From: Paludibacter sp. UBA5753
Lineage (GTDB): Bacteria; Bacteroidota; Bacteroidia; Bacteroidales; Paludibacteraceae
DNA length: 30,232 nucleotides
Direction: 5' to 3'
Assembly (NCBI GenBank): GCA_002427615.1
Contig: DIFH01000125.1
Location: 1 to 30,232 of the forward strand
Below the pieces are notes generated by a model. It did no database searches, was not told the DNA's origin, and worked only from the letters and a program-made list of their open reading frames with translations. Of this stretch, positions 16,430 through 24,473 are shown in pieces. Every line of letters starts with the position of its first letter. The first letter of the stretch is position 1. The position numbers were made by a program, and so were the translations under genes.

Positions 16430-16455
16430 GGGAGCGCTACATAACGAGCGCTCCC
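16430..16455 (-). terminator. Terminator of the small secreted-protein gene
   Basis: GGGAGCGCT (16430-16438) pairs with AGCGCTCCC (16447-16455). Seven or more A residues at 16421-16427 become a T-run on the minus strand, giving a classic Rho-independent terminator for the gene that ends at 16512. Confidence 0.8.
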
Positions 16456-16467
16456 ACAATTATTTAT

Positions 16468-16502
16468 AATTCATTCGATAACTTGATGTTATCGAATGAA
16501 TT
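16468..16502. terminator. 15-bp perfect hairpin between convergent genes
   Basis: AATTCATTCGATAAC (16468-16482) pairs exactly with 16488-16502 around a 5-base loop. It lies between the ferredoxin gene and the convergent secreted-protein gene, beside a second terminator-type hairpin, so the two together may stop transcription from both sides. Confidence 0.7.
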
Positions 16503-16511
16503 TAGCGGTTG

Positions 16512-16874
16512 TTATTTTTCAGCATAAAATTCTTGATTGTTTACATAAACCGAAAGGTTAATGGTAGTCAAGTATTTTTTATATTGTTCTTCCGACAATA
16601 TAATTTTTGCATTTCCAAGGTTAAACCACATGGCTTTTTCTGCTGCAATTTCATTTTCCTTGTCCAAGGCGTTTTTCATCTTGTTTTCGGTTAATGAAAA
16701 TACATATTTCAACTTTTCTTCCTGTTCATCGGTTACATCCAAATAACGAACAAGCGAGTTGAAAGTTTTCTCATCGTTTAATTTGTAAAACACTTTGTAT
16801 TCGTTTAAATCCAACGCAAAACTATTGCTAACTGTTGCTATTGCTATTATAGCTAAAACTAAAATCTTTTTCAT
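16512..16874 (-). CDS. Small secreted protein of unknown function
   Basis: A protein of 120 residues with an obvious signal peptide (MKKILVLAIIAIATVSNSFA, likely cleaved after the Ala near residue 20). The mature part is mainly helical and charged, with repeated short patterns such as LDVTDEQEEKLKYVFSLTENK and LSEEQYKKYLTTINLS. The D-E-Q / S-E-E-Q-Y-K-K-Y spacing faintly recalls periplasmic Spy/LTXXQ-like chaperones, but I cannot assign that family. It has its own terminator at 16430 and an isolated position. Confidence 0.68.
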   Translation of the reverse strand: MKKILVLAIIAIATVSNSFALDLNEYKVFYKLNDEKTFNSLVRYLDVTDEQEEKLKYVFSLTENKMKNALDKENEIAAEKAMWFNLGNAKIILSEEQYKKYLTTINLSVYVNNQEFYAEK

Positions 16875-17482
16875 AACTTAATACCTAATTTAATTAATAA
16901 TCCTTTAATACCTATTTAAAAACCTTTTAATTTCAATAAAACGCTACATCAAGTCCGTTTTATATTTAGAGAAGAATAAACTATAAAATTTAAAAGCAGA
17001 ATTATAATCAATTCCTTTTTTTACATTTCAATAAATTATTCAGTGGCGAGAAAATCCATTTCGCAACTGTGTTTGACTGAAACATTCAAAACAATAATCA
17101 TTTTTTTTCATGCCTTTTAAAAATTTAGTAAAACAATCTTTTTTATACCTATAAAAAAACGAACAGAGAATTCCTCTATGATTTTTTCTTCAAGGCATTC
17201 TTTGTTCGAGTTAACTTGCCATAAAAAATAATTTCTTTATGACGATGCAAAAATACATGTTTTACAACATGTTTTCCAAACATTTTGAGTTAAAAGTTGA
17301 TGTAAATGCAACTATTTAACTTTTCACAGATTGATTATGTTATTTATATTTTTGATAATAAGTAATTTAAGAAACTTAACCGAGATGTTACAAAACTGTT
17401 ATATTTTGTATTTTTGACCTTAATAAATGAGGAAGATAAGAATTTTAGAGTCTGAATTTACAATATTTAACAGGAGAGGAGC
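16875..17482. other. Long AT-rich spacer without a clear gene
   Basis: This 608-base spacer shows several weak structures. CGAACAGAGAATTCC (about 17160) faces an imperfect complement ending at 17209, and ACATGTT...AACATGT lies at about 17252-17269. A TATTTTTG promoter-like box is at 17409-17416, followed at 17427 by a 32-codon reading frame that runs into the end of the nuclease gene on the opposite strand. None is convincing as a gene. Confidence 0.5.
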
Positions 17483-17944
17483 TTATTTAATCGTGAGCAA
17501 GTACTTGAAATCAGGAATTTCCTGAAAAAAACTGTATTTTGAATTGACAAAATCAACTTTACAACAGTAATGGGTAAGCCCGTTACTGATTATTAAATAA
17601 CTGACCCGAAGCATCGAATTATAAACGGCAGCCTGATCAAAAGTTTCCTGAGAAATCGGGATGTTGGGCGCTTTGAATTCAATAATTGCGATTGGTTCCG
17701 CATCGTAGTTATACAAAATAGCATCGCAACGTCGTTTTAATCCGTTTATATTCAGCTGCTTTTCCACAGCCAACAGCGCCGCCGGATAACCTTTTTCTTC
17801 GATTATGTAGCGTAAAAAATGCTGTCTGACCCATTCTTCAGGTGTAAGCGCAACATATTTTTTTCGTTGATTATCAAATATTAAGGACTTATTATCTTGT
17901 TTCTTTACACGAAAATTATATACCGGTAGATTTAATTGCCACAT
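17483..17944 (-). CDS. Solo PD-(D/E)xK nuclease-fold protein, type I restriction HsdR N-terminal-like
   Basis: A protein of 153 residues. The PD-(D/E)xK fold is indicated by D74 in GLKRRCDAIL, E89-F-K91 in AIIEFKAP, and QETFDQAAVY, which resembles the QxxxY motif of HsdR N-terminal domains. Helicase, methylase and specificity subunits are absent, so this is not a working type I restriction system. Solo HSDR_N_2 proteins of this size beside holA are a known Bacteroidota arrangement; function not established. It is divergent from amn across an 87-base spacer. Confidence 0.85.
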   Translation of the reverse strand: MWQLNLPVYNFRVKKQDNKSLIFDNQRKKYVALTPEEWVRQHFLRYIIEEKGYPAALLAVEKQLNINGLKRRCDAILYNYDAEPIAIIEFKAPNIPISQETFDQAAVYNSMLRVSYLIISNGLTHYCCKVDFVNSKYSFFQEIPDFKYLLTIK

Positions 17945-17951
17945 TTTTTAG

Positions 17952-17959
17952 TATTTTTG
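17952..17959 (+). promoter_or_regulatory. -7 promoter box for amn
   Basis: TATTTTTG matches TAnnTTTG and lies 72 bases upstream of the amn ATG. It is in the spacer shared with the divergent nuclease gene. No strong -33 box is seen. Confidence 0.45.
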
Positions 17960-18031
17960 TTTCCACTTATAAAACTGTATTTTGAATTAAAATGCGAAGT
18001 TACTAAATCTACGAGTATAAAATTACAGAAC

Positions 18032-18805
18032 ATGAAAACAAAATTTGAAATAGTTGAAAACTGGCTACCCCGATATACTAAACGACCGCTTGAAGATTTC
18101 ACCGAATATATATTACTTACTAATTTTAATAACTACGTCGATTTATTTGCCCAATGGTATAATGTTCCGGTGTTAGGCAAAGATGGAACCATGCCCAATG
18201 CTTCTGCCGAAGGAATCACGATTATTAATTTTGGTGTGGGAAGCCCAAATGCGGCATTAATTATGGATGTGCTTACGGCAATACAACCTAAAGCGGTACT
18301 TTTTCTTGGTAAATGTGGTGGTTTGCGCGACAAAAACGCTATTGGCGATTACATCCTTCCCAGCGCTGCTATTCGGGGCGAAGGTACCTCAAACGATTAT
18401 TTTCCACCTGAAATTCCGGCGCTTCCCGCATTTAGCCTCCAACGTGCCGTCTCTTCGAACATTCGCGACTTTGGTAAGGATTACTGGACAGGAACGGTTT
18501 ATACAACCAACCGCCGGGTATGGGAGCATGATGAAAAGTTCAAAGATTATCTTCGGGCTACGCGTGCCATGGCCATCGATATGGAGACAGCTACTTTGTT
18601 TTCTGTTGCTTTCCACAATGGGATTTCAATAGGAGCTTTATTACTTGTTTCGGATATGCCCTTGCAGGCCGATGGAGTGAAAACAGCCGAGAGTGATAAA
18701 AAGGTAACCGCTAATTTTGTAGAAGAACATATCAAAATTGGCGTAAAATCGCTATCTTCGATAATGCATAATAGTAAAACAATTAAGCATCTGAGGTTTG
18801 AGTAG
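18032..18805 (+). CDS. amn: AMP nucleosidase
   Basis: A purine/uridine phosphorylase-fold enzyme of 257 residues that hydrolyses AMP to adenine and ribose 5-phosphate. FGVGSPNAALIMD (about 68-80), LFLGKCGGLRDK (about 90-101) and the active-site region AIDMETATLF (181-190) are family landmarks. This is the short bacterial form, without the extra N-terminal domain of E. coli Amn. The ATG at 18032 (MKTKFEIVENWLPRYT) is the normal start; an upstream TTG reading adds a meaningless hydrophobic tail. holA follows 107 bases downstream on the same strand. Confidence 0.9.
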   Translation: MKTKFEIVENWLPRYTKRPLEDFTEYILLTNFNNYVDLFAQWYNVPVLGKDGTMPNASAEGITIINFGVGSPNAALIMDVLTAIQPKAVLFLGKCGGLRDKNAIGDYILPSAAIRGEGTSNDYFPPEIPALPAFSLQRAVSSNIRDFGKDYWTGTVYTTNRRVWEHDEKFKDYLRATRAMAIDMETATLFSVAFHNGISIGALLLVSDMPLQADGVKTAESDKKVTANFVEEHIKIGVKSLSSIMHNSKTIKHLRFE

Positions 18806-18912
18806 AAAATTTGTTCCGCATTTCGCATTTACTTGATATTGACTTATTCAACTGATTTTTCTCTCTTTTAAGCCTATCAGGGCAGGTATAAGTATTTTTT
18901 TTACTGACATAA

Positions 18913-19929
18913 ATGGCAAAACAAGGCACATCATACGATCAGATTTTTTCGGAATTACGAAGAAATGTTTATAAACCCATTTACTTGCTAATGGGCGAAG
19001 AACCTTATTATATCGATCAGATTTCGGATTACATGCAAAATGATGTATTGGACGAGAGTCAGCGTGAGTTCGATTTGACGGTGGTTTATGGAAAAGATAC
19101 CGACATGACTTCTATTGTGAATGCAGCCAAACGTTATCCAATGATGTCGCCGTTTCAGGTGGTCATTGTCAAAGAAGCCCAGTTGATAAAAGATTGGGAA
19201 CCATTGCAATACTACATTAATAAGCCTTCGCAGTCTACTATCCTGGTTTTTTGTTATAAATACGGAACGCCCGATAAACGGAAAAAATGGGTACAGGATA
19301 TTGCAAAATCGGGTATCGTGTTTGAATCCGAAAAACTGCGCGATTATGAAATGGGGGCGTGGATTAGTGAATATGCCAGAAACAAAAATGTGACGGTGGA
19401 CGAAAAAGCTATCGTTATGCTCACTGAATTTTTAGGAACCGATTTAAGCAAGGTGGCCAACGAGCTTGATAAACTATTGCTTACAAAACCAGCAGATACC
19501 AAGCGTATTACACCCGAACATGTCGAAAAAAATATCGGAATCAGTAAAGATTTCAATGTATTTGAACTGCAAGCTGCTCTGATTAATAAAAATGTGTTGA
19601 AAGCTAACCGGATTGTCCGATATTTTGCCGATAACAAAAAAGCCAATCCCATGCAAATGGTTTTGCCCCAGTTATTCAGCTTTTTTGGTAACCTGATGAT
19701 GTATCATTACTTGCCGGATAAAAGTCAGGGGGTTGTGGCAAATGAACTGAAGATCAATCCTTATTTTGTAAAAGATTACCAAAAGGCGGCGCAGGTTTTT
19801 GGCGCCTGGAAAACCATGAATATAATCACCTGGATTCGTGAAACGGATGCAAGAAGCAAAGGAATAGAAAGCAATGGGGTAGAAGATGGTGAATTAATGA
19901 AGGAATTGGTTTTTAAAATCTTGCATTGA
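18913..19929 (+). CDS. holA: DNA polymerase III delta subunit
   Basis: The 338-residue clamp-loader subunit that opens the sliding clamp. The N-terminal KPIYLLMGEEPYYIDQISDYM block (about 16-36) is diagnostic. The middle ATPase-like domain lacks a Walker A motif, as in all delta subunits, and has the GTDLSKVANELDKLL segment near residue 178. The C-terminal collar domain contains NPMQMVLPQLFSFFGNLMMYHY. It follows amn and the solo nuclease, an arrangement common in Bacteroidota. Confidence 0.94.
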   Translation: MAKQGTSYDQIFSELRRNVYKPIYLLMGEEPYYIDQISDYMQNDVLDESQREFDLTVVYGKDTDMTSIVNAAKRYPMMSPFQVVIVKEAQLIKDWEPLQYYINKPSQSTILVFCYKYGTPDKRKKWVQDIAKSGIVFESEKLRDYEMGAWISEYARNKNVTVDEKAIVMLTEFLGTDLSKVANELDKLLLTKPADTKRITPEHVEKNIGISKDFNVFELQAALINKNVLKANRIVRYFADNKKANPMQMVLPQLFSFFGNLMMYHYLPDKSQGVVANELKINPYFVKDYQKAAQVFGAWKTMNIITWIRETDARSKGIESNGVEDGELMKELVFKILH

Positions 19930-20141
19930 TGACTGTAACTCTCCATAACGGCTTAAAATATAAACATATTGAATCCAACAGATTAAAAACTCGAGCCTTA
20001 GTTAATACAATATTTAAATAAAATGACCATTGAAAAATTTTATTCTTTGCTTAATTAAATCAAACGATATGGTTGTTAATCGACTGAAACATTATATTTT
20101 ATAATATAAATTTTAAATTCATAATTCATACAAGAACTCTC

Positions 20142-22271
20142 ATGATTTCTTCTCTTCCTCAATTTATAAAACTTATTTCACTTTCTCTTCAACTCTCCGA
20201 AAAACAAATCCGCCATGCCATTCAGTTGTTCGATGAAGGAGCAACAATACCTTTTATTAGTCGTTATCGCAAAGAAATGACAGAAGGCATGGACGAGGTT
20301 CAGTTAGCCGAAACCAAAGAACAATATGATAGACTGTGTGAGTTGGAAAAGCGCAAAGAAACCATTCTCAGCACCATCGACGAACAAGGAAAACTAACGG
20401 AAGAACTGAAAACACGTATCGAAAATTGCTGGAATTCCACCGAACTCGAAGATATTTACCTGCCATACAAACCCAAGCGGCGCACACGCGCCGAAATTGC
20501 CCGTGAAAAAGGATTGGAACCTTTGGCAAAAATGATCATGGCCCAAAATTCTAATGACGTGGAACGCATGGCTCAGCCTTTTGTGAAGGACAAAGTGGAA
20601 AATGTGGGCGATGCTCTGAACGGAGCAAAAGATATTATGGCCGAGTGGATCAACGAAAGCGAAGCTGCCCGTAATTCCATACGTAAGATATTCGGTTACG
20701 AGGCTGTTATTTCATCAAAAGTCATCAAAGGAAAAGAAGAGGAAGCACAAAAATACCGCGATTATTTCGATATGAACGAAAAACTGAGCCGTTGCTCGTC
20801 GCATCGTTTACTGGCTATGCGTCGCGCCGAAGCCGAAGGATTTTTACGCGTCAATATCGGCCCCAACGATGAACATTGCGTTGAAAAACTGGAGCGTATT
20901 TTTGTAAAAAGCAATAATGCTTCTTCCGATCTGGTGTGTGAAGCAGTGAAAGATGCTTATAAACGATTGTTGAAGCCAGGTATTGAAACCGAATTTGCCG
21001 CCGAAAGTAAAGCCAAAGCCGATGCCGAAGCCATTCGTGTTTTTGCCGAAAACCTGCGGCAATTACTCCTTGCTCCGCCCTTGGGACAAAAACGAACCTT
21101 GGGCATTGATCCTGGATACCGCACAGGATGTAAAGTGGTTTGCCTCGATGCACAGGGAAATTTGTTACACAACGAAACTATTTACCCGCATCCTCCTCAG
21201 CAGGAGCATTCACAAGCGACGCGAAAGATACAGAAAATGGTAGAAGCTTATGATATACAGGCTATTGCTATCGGAAATGGAACAGCAAGCCGCGAAACCG
21301 AGCATTTCATTCAGAATATCCGTTACGACCGTGAAGTGCAGGTTTTTGTAGTAAGCGAAAATGGCGCTTCCATATATTCGGCTTCGAAAACAGCACGCGA
21401 CGAATTTCCCGATTATGATGTAACGGTGCGTGGAGCGATTTCCATTGGTCGCCGGTTGATGGATCCGCTGGCAGAATTGGTAAAAATAGATCCAAAATCT
21501 ATCGGCGTGGGACAGTATCAGCACGATGTGGATCAAGCTCAATTAAAAAAAGCCCTGGATCAAACAGTGGAAAATGCAGTGAACAGGGTAGGAGTGAACC
21601 TCAATACCGCCAGCAAACATTTATTGACCTATATTTCAGGACTTGGACCGCAGCTGGCGCAAAACATTGTGAATTACCGTACTGAAAACGGGGAATTTAA
21701 AAACCGTAAACAATTGATGAAGGTTCCCAAAATGGGTGTAAAAACCTTTGAACAATGTGCCGGTTTTCTTCGCATCCCCGGTTCTGACAATCCGCTTGAT
21801 AATACGGCTGTTCACCCCGAAAGTTACGCCATTGTCGAAAACATGGCAAAAGACCTGAAAACTAAAGTCAGTGAGATAATACACAATAAAACATTAATAC
21901 AAAGTATTGATAAACAAAAATATATAACGGATAAAGTAGGATTGCTAACATTGAACGACATTTTGCAGGAGTTGGAAAAACCTGGACGGGATCCGCGTGA
22001 AGGGGTGAAAGTGTTCGAGTTTGATCCGGCCATAAAAACCATCAACGACTTGCGAATAGGTATGGAATTGCCTGGAATTATTACTAATATCACTAATTTC
22101 GGCGCTTTTGTGGATGTGGGTATCAAAGAGAATGGTTTGGTGCATATCTCCAATATGTCGGATAAATTTATTTCTAATCCCGCAGAAGTAGTTTCGCTGC
22201 ACCAGCATGTAAAAGTAAGGGTGCTGGAGGTCGATTTGTCAAGAAAAAGGTTGCAACTGAAACTGTTGTAA
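20142..22271 (+). CDS. tex: Tex family RNA-binding S1 protein
   Basis: A protein of 709 residues with the standard Tex architecture. The N-terminal helical domain covers about 1-195 (HAIQLFDEGATIPFISRYRKEMTEGMDE), followed by the YqgF/RuvX-like fold at about 325-450 (LGIDPGYRTGCKVVCLD), helix-hairpin-helix repeats at about 480-560 (NTASKHLLTYISGLGPQLAQNIVNYR), and a C-terminal S1 domain at about 637-708 (MELPGIITNITNFGAFVDVGIKENGLVHIS). Tex binds nucleic acids and influences transcription and toxin expression in some bacteria; its core role is not fully known. It is a single gene, ending before a strong palindrome. Confidence 0.95.
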   Translation: MISSLPQFIKLISLSLQLSEKQIRHAIQLFDEGATIPFISRYRKEMTEGMDEVQLAETKEQYDRLCELEKRKETILSTIDEQGKLTEELKTRIENCWNSTELEDIYLPYKPKRRTRAEIAREKGLEPLAKMIMAQNSNDVERMAQPFVKDKVENVGDALNGAKDIMAEWINESEAARNSIRKIFGYEAVISSKVIKGKEEEAQKYRDYFDMNEKLSRCSSHRLLAMRRAEAEGFLRVNIGPNDEHCVEKLERIFVKSNNASSDLVCEAVKDAYKRLLKPGIETEFAAESKAKADAEAIRVFAENLRQLLLAPPLGQKRTLGIDPGYRTGCKVVCLDAQGNLLHNETIYPHPPQQEHSQATRKIQKMVEAYDIQAIAIGNGTASRETEHFIQNIRYDREVQVFVVSENGASIYSASKTARDEFPDYDVTVRGAISIGRRLMDPLAELVKIDPKSIGVGQYQHDVDQAQLKKALDQTVENAVNRVGVNLNTASKHLLTYISGLGPQLAQNIVNYRTENGEFKNRKQLMKVPKMGVKTFEQCAGFLRIPGSDNPLDNTAVHPESYAIVENMAKDLKTKVSEIIHNKTLIQSIDKQKYITDKVGLLTLNDILQELEKPGRDPREGVKVFEFDPAIKTINDLRIGMELPGIITNITNFGAFVDVGIKENGLVHISNMSDKFISNPAEVVSLHQHVKVRVLEVDLSRKRLQLKLL

Positions 22272-22440
22272 GGATATAAAAGGAGCTTGAATTGTTCAAT
22301 TGGTTGGGATGCCCCGGAGCTCCTATCCCATAAAGTTTGCAAATTTTACGTAATTCCTGTTCTACCTTTTTAACTCCGGCTTGTCAGGGTTAGGGGATAC
22401 TATAAATTTGTTGTTTGATTAATTGTTTTGCCGCCTTTTA

Positions 22441-22489
22441 TATTTAGTGTTTGCAAGAAAACTCGGTGTTTTCTTGCAAACACTAAATA
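22441..22489. terminator. 22-bp perfect palindrome, bidirectional terminator
   Basis: Arms 22441-22462 and 22468-22489 are exact reverse complements around TCGGT. It lies between the convergent tex and methyltransferase genes. The stem is unusually long for a Rho-independent terminator and its ends are A/T-rich. Confidence 0.8.
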
Positions 22490-22512
22490 ATTGTATCACA
22501 AAACTCTTCAAT

Positions 22513-22547
22513 TTTATTGACATAAAGGTGTATTTATTGACATAAAG
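22513..22547. repeat. 15-nt direct repeat, two copies 20 nt apart
   Basis: TTTATTGACATAAAG occurs at 22513-22527 and 22533-22547. It sits just past the methyltransferase stop codon. No function is apparent. Confidence 0.75.
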
Positions 22548-22558
22548 AGGGTGTGAAA

Positions 22559-23749
22559 TTATTGAATCTTTTTGCATTGGACAATTGCATTTACATCATT
22601 AACTAATTTACAGGCAAATATATAGAGTTCGCCTCCATCGCGTATCCCTGTTCTTTTACGAAACTCATTCACTGTCAAAGGATAATTTCGTACCGTAATA
22701 TTCGCTTGGGGAGTATTCAATCGTAAATTTTTGATTTCATGTTTCGTACTTCCGCAAACCGATTCAATTAAAAATATTCGCCCGGGAAAATCGGGCATTA
22801 ATTCGTTGGAAGTATATAAATGTGTATTTTTATGTAATTTTTTTAAGCCGAAACGTTCGGCTACCAGATTAAATGCTCCCGATTTCATGACTGAACTGTT
22901 GGGCTCGTATAAATATTGAAGCAATTCTGAAGTATAATCAACTTGAGCCCTTTTCTCCTCTTGTTCTTCAAAATTAAAAATCTGATTAGCTTTATTTTTA
23001 AGTAAGTTGACAGTTTTAATCATTATTTTTTGTCCGACCTTACCATGAATCAGGAATAATATTTCTTTACATTCGTTATCTACCGAAATAATGTGGATTT
23101 CTTTCGTATTCGGTAAATCTTTTAAAGCCAGGGTAATATAAAGCATAGGGGAAAGTTTTATCAGCACATTTTCCGCTTTTGTTAATAGCAAAGGCAATAA
23201 TTCGGCCACATTCGGTTCACAATCTGAAAGCAAAACCACCTTATTTCCTGCCTGATTTCTGCGTGCCGGATCGAGATAAATCAAATCAACCGGACTCATT
23301 TCCTTCAGAAAGTCTTCGCTTTGCCTGTTGAAAACCCGGATGTTTTCAGCGCCTAAAATATCAAAGTTATGTCTGGCTATTTCACACAATTCAGTATTTC
23401 GTTCCACATAAGATGCTTGAGCATAATTTCTTGAAATGAAATAGCAATCAATTCCGAATCCGCCGGTCAGGTCTGCAAAACTTCCACCTTCGCAACAGCT
23501 TGATTTATACTTAGCCGTTGATTCAGATGAAGATTGCTCCAATGAAAGTTGTTTGGGATATAAAATATCCGGATGGTTGTAGAACAACGGGATTTTTAGT
23601 TTAACTTTCTGCCTGCCTGTTATTTGCCGGAGGGCTAAAGCCATATCAATCTGTGGAAAACGCGCCGATTGAAGCGCTAATTGCCGTACATCATCAAGCG
23701 AATGTTCAAGTATGAATCTTTGAGTTTCGGGTGTCATTATAAACTTCAT
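22559..23749 (-). CDS. THUMP-like class I SAM-dependent methyltransferase
   Basis: A protein of 396 residues from the ATG at 23749. The SAM-binding motif FADLTGGFGID is at about 91-101, VERNTEL around 115 is the acidic end of strand 2, and DLIYLDPARRN at 155-165 is the catalytic-loop region. The C-terminal half lacks methyltransferase motifs and matches the THUMP-like domain of RNA-binding methyltransferases in Bacteroidota; the target is probably a structured RNA. The start is chosen because the upstream GGAGGG is a rare good Shine-Dalgarno sequence, five bases before the ATG. A TTG 12 bases upstream overlaps it and is rejected. Confidence 0.85.
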   Translation of the reverse strand: MKFIMTPETQRFILEHSLDDVRQLALQSARFPQIDMALALRQITGRQKVKLKIPLFYNHPDILYPKQLSLEQSSSESTAKYKSSCCEGGSFADLTGGFGIDCYFISRNYAQASYVERNTELCEIARHNFDILGAENIRVFNRQSEDFLKEMSPVDLIYLDPARRNQAGNKVVLLSDCEPNVAELLPLLLTKAENVLIKLSPMLYITLALKDLPNTKEIHIISVDNECKEILFLIHGKVGQKIMIKTVNLLKNKANQIFNFEEQEEKRAQVDYTSELLQYLYEPNSSVMKSGAFNLVAERFGLKKLHKNTHLYTSNELMPDFPGRIFLIESVCGSTKHEIKNLRLNTPQANITVRNYPLTVNEFRKRTGIRDGGELYIFACKLVNDVNAIVQCKKIQ

Positions 23750-23977
23750 ATTACCCTCCAAAATTACAGGTTTAAATCCAAAAATTACACAAAGAGAATG
23801 ATGTTTTTATAATTTGCTGATATTTTTTGTTTTAGCATTTTATGTATAAACTTATCTTACAACTTATGAACCGGCATTATTCAATCATTTTCTTTAATTA
23901 CTGAAAAATATTTTTTACAATAGCTTTCTGAAAATGAATAGGCTAAAGCATTTGAAGGGAAATAAATTAAGATAACC

Positions 23978-24008
23978 CTTGCCAGTTCAGGAAAAAGCGT
24001 TACTTTTG
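23978..24008 (+). promoter_or_regulatory. Promoter of the SRP RNA / tRNA-Thr transcript
   Basis: CTTG (23978-23981) and TACTTTTG (24001-24008) are separated by 19 bases, close to the TTTG-N19-TAnnTTTG consensus. The -7 box ends six bases before the GGATAAG that begins the RNA. Confidence 0.75.
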
Positions 24009-24013
24009 TCGCC

Positions 24014-24110
24014 GGATAAGTCCTACACGACCAGCTCCCATTGAACTCCCCCAGGGCTTGACCGCAGCAAGGGTATTTGGTTGTAGCGGTGCGATGTAGG
24101 GGGCTTATCC
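24014..24110 (+). ncRNA. ffs: Small bacterial signal recognition particle RNA (4.5S type)
   Basis: A 97-nt RNA closed by GGATAAG (24014-24020) with CTTATCC (24104-24110) and then TACA with TGTA. The apical part, CCCCCAGGGCTTGACCGCAGCAAGGG at about 24048-24073, has the AGCAAGG and asymmetric loop of the Ffh-binding domain IV. It lacks the Alu domain, as expected of the short form outside Bacilli. It pairs with Ffh to target membrane proteins. It is followed four bases later by tRNA-Thr. Confidence 0.92.
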
Positions 24111-24114
24111 ACTT

Positions 24115-24188
24115 GCCTCTTTAGCTCAGTTGGCCAGAGCACGTGATTTGTAATCTCGGGGTCGTTGGTTCGAATCCGACAAGAGGCT
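24115..24188 (+). tRNA. tRNA-Thr (anticodon UGU)
   Basis: The cloverleaf is complete. Acceptor GCCTCTT pairs with AAGAGGC, the D stem is GCTC/GAGC, the anticodon stem CGTGA/TCTCG has one T-T mismatch, the loop TTTGTAA carries TGT in the anticodon position, and the T arm is GTTGG-TTCGAAT-CCGAC. The discriminator is T and the 3' CCA is not encoded. It decodes ACA (and, by wobble, other ACN codons). It begins four bases after the SRP RNA. Confidence 0.94.
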
Positions 24189-24203
24189 CAAAAAAAAAAG
24201 AAT

Positions 24204-24238
24204 AAAGCCGTTCTCCGTTATAGGGAAACGGCTTTTCT
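24204..24238 (+). terminator. Terminator of the SRP RNA / tRNA-Thr transcript
   Basis: AAAGCCGTT (24204-24212) pairs with AACGGCTTT (24227-24235), with further pairing inside, and is followed by TTCTT. It ends the two-RNA unit 16 bases past the tRNA. Confidence 0.78.
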
Positions 24239-24454
24239 TATTATGGAGTGTTTGCAGGAAAACGTCCATTTCAGCGTTGCACTCACATAAAAAACTACTC
24301 ATCCCGCCTTGGCGGACTCCGTATTTTCGCTGCTTCGTGCGCCTTGACCTTAAATTCATATCTGCCGGTGGCAGGCAGGTTTAGCACCGTCGCGGCAAAG
24401 AGTTTCAATTCATAACAATCAACTAAATGGCTGATTATTATCAAATTTATTAGG

Positions 24455-24470
24455 GTGCTGAGTAGTTGCA
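24455..24470 (+). repeat. Left copy of the IS66-flanking motif
   Basis: GTGCTGAGTAGTTGCA differs in one position from the copy at 24816 and lies just before the recognisable transposase remnant. The two copies are in direct, not inverted, orientation. Confidence 0.5.
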
Positions 24471-24473
24471 TCG

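Noticed and set aside
17483..17944. Part of a type I restriction-modification defence system
   Set aside because: No helicase, methylase or specificity gene is nearby, and the next genes are amn and holA.
21824..22342. 172-codon frame antisense to the end of tex
   Set aside because: It is a shadow of the HhH and S1 region of tex; the peptide is Ser/Thr-rich with no domain and it crosses the tex stop.
24126..24359. 77-codon minus-strand frame ending in a SDSNQRPRDYKSRALAN-like peptide
   Set aside because: It is the antisense translation of tRNA-Thr and the terminator, a well-known false-gene pattern.
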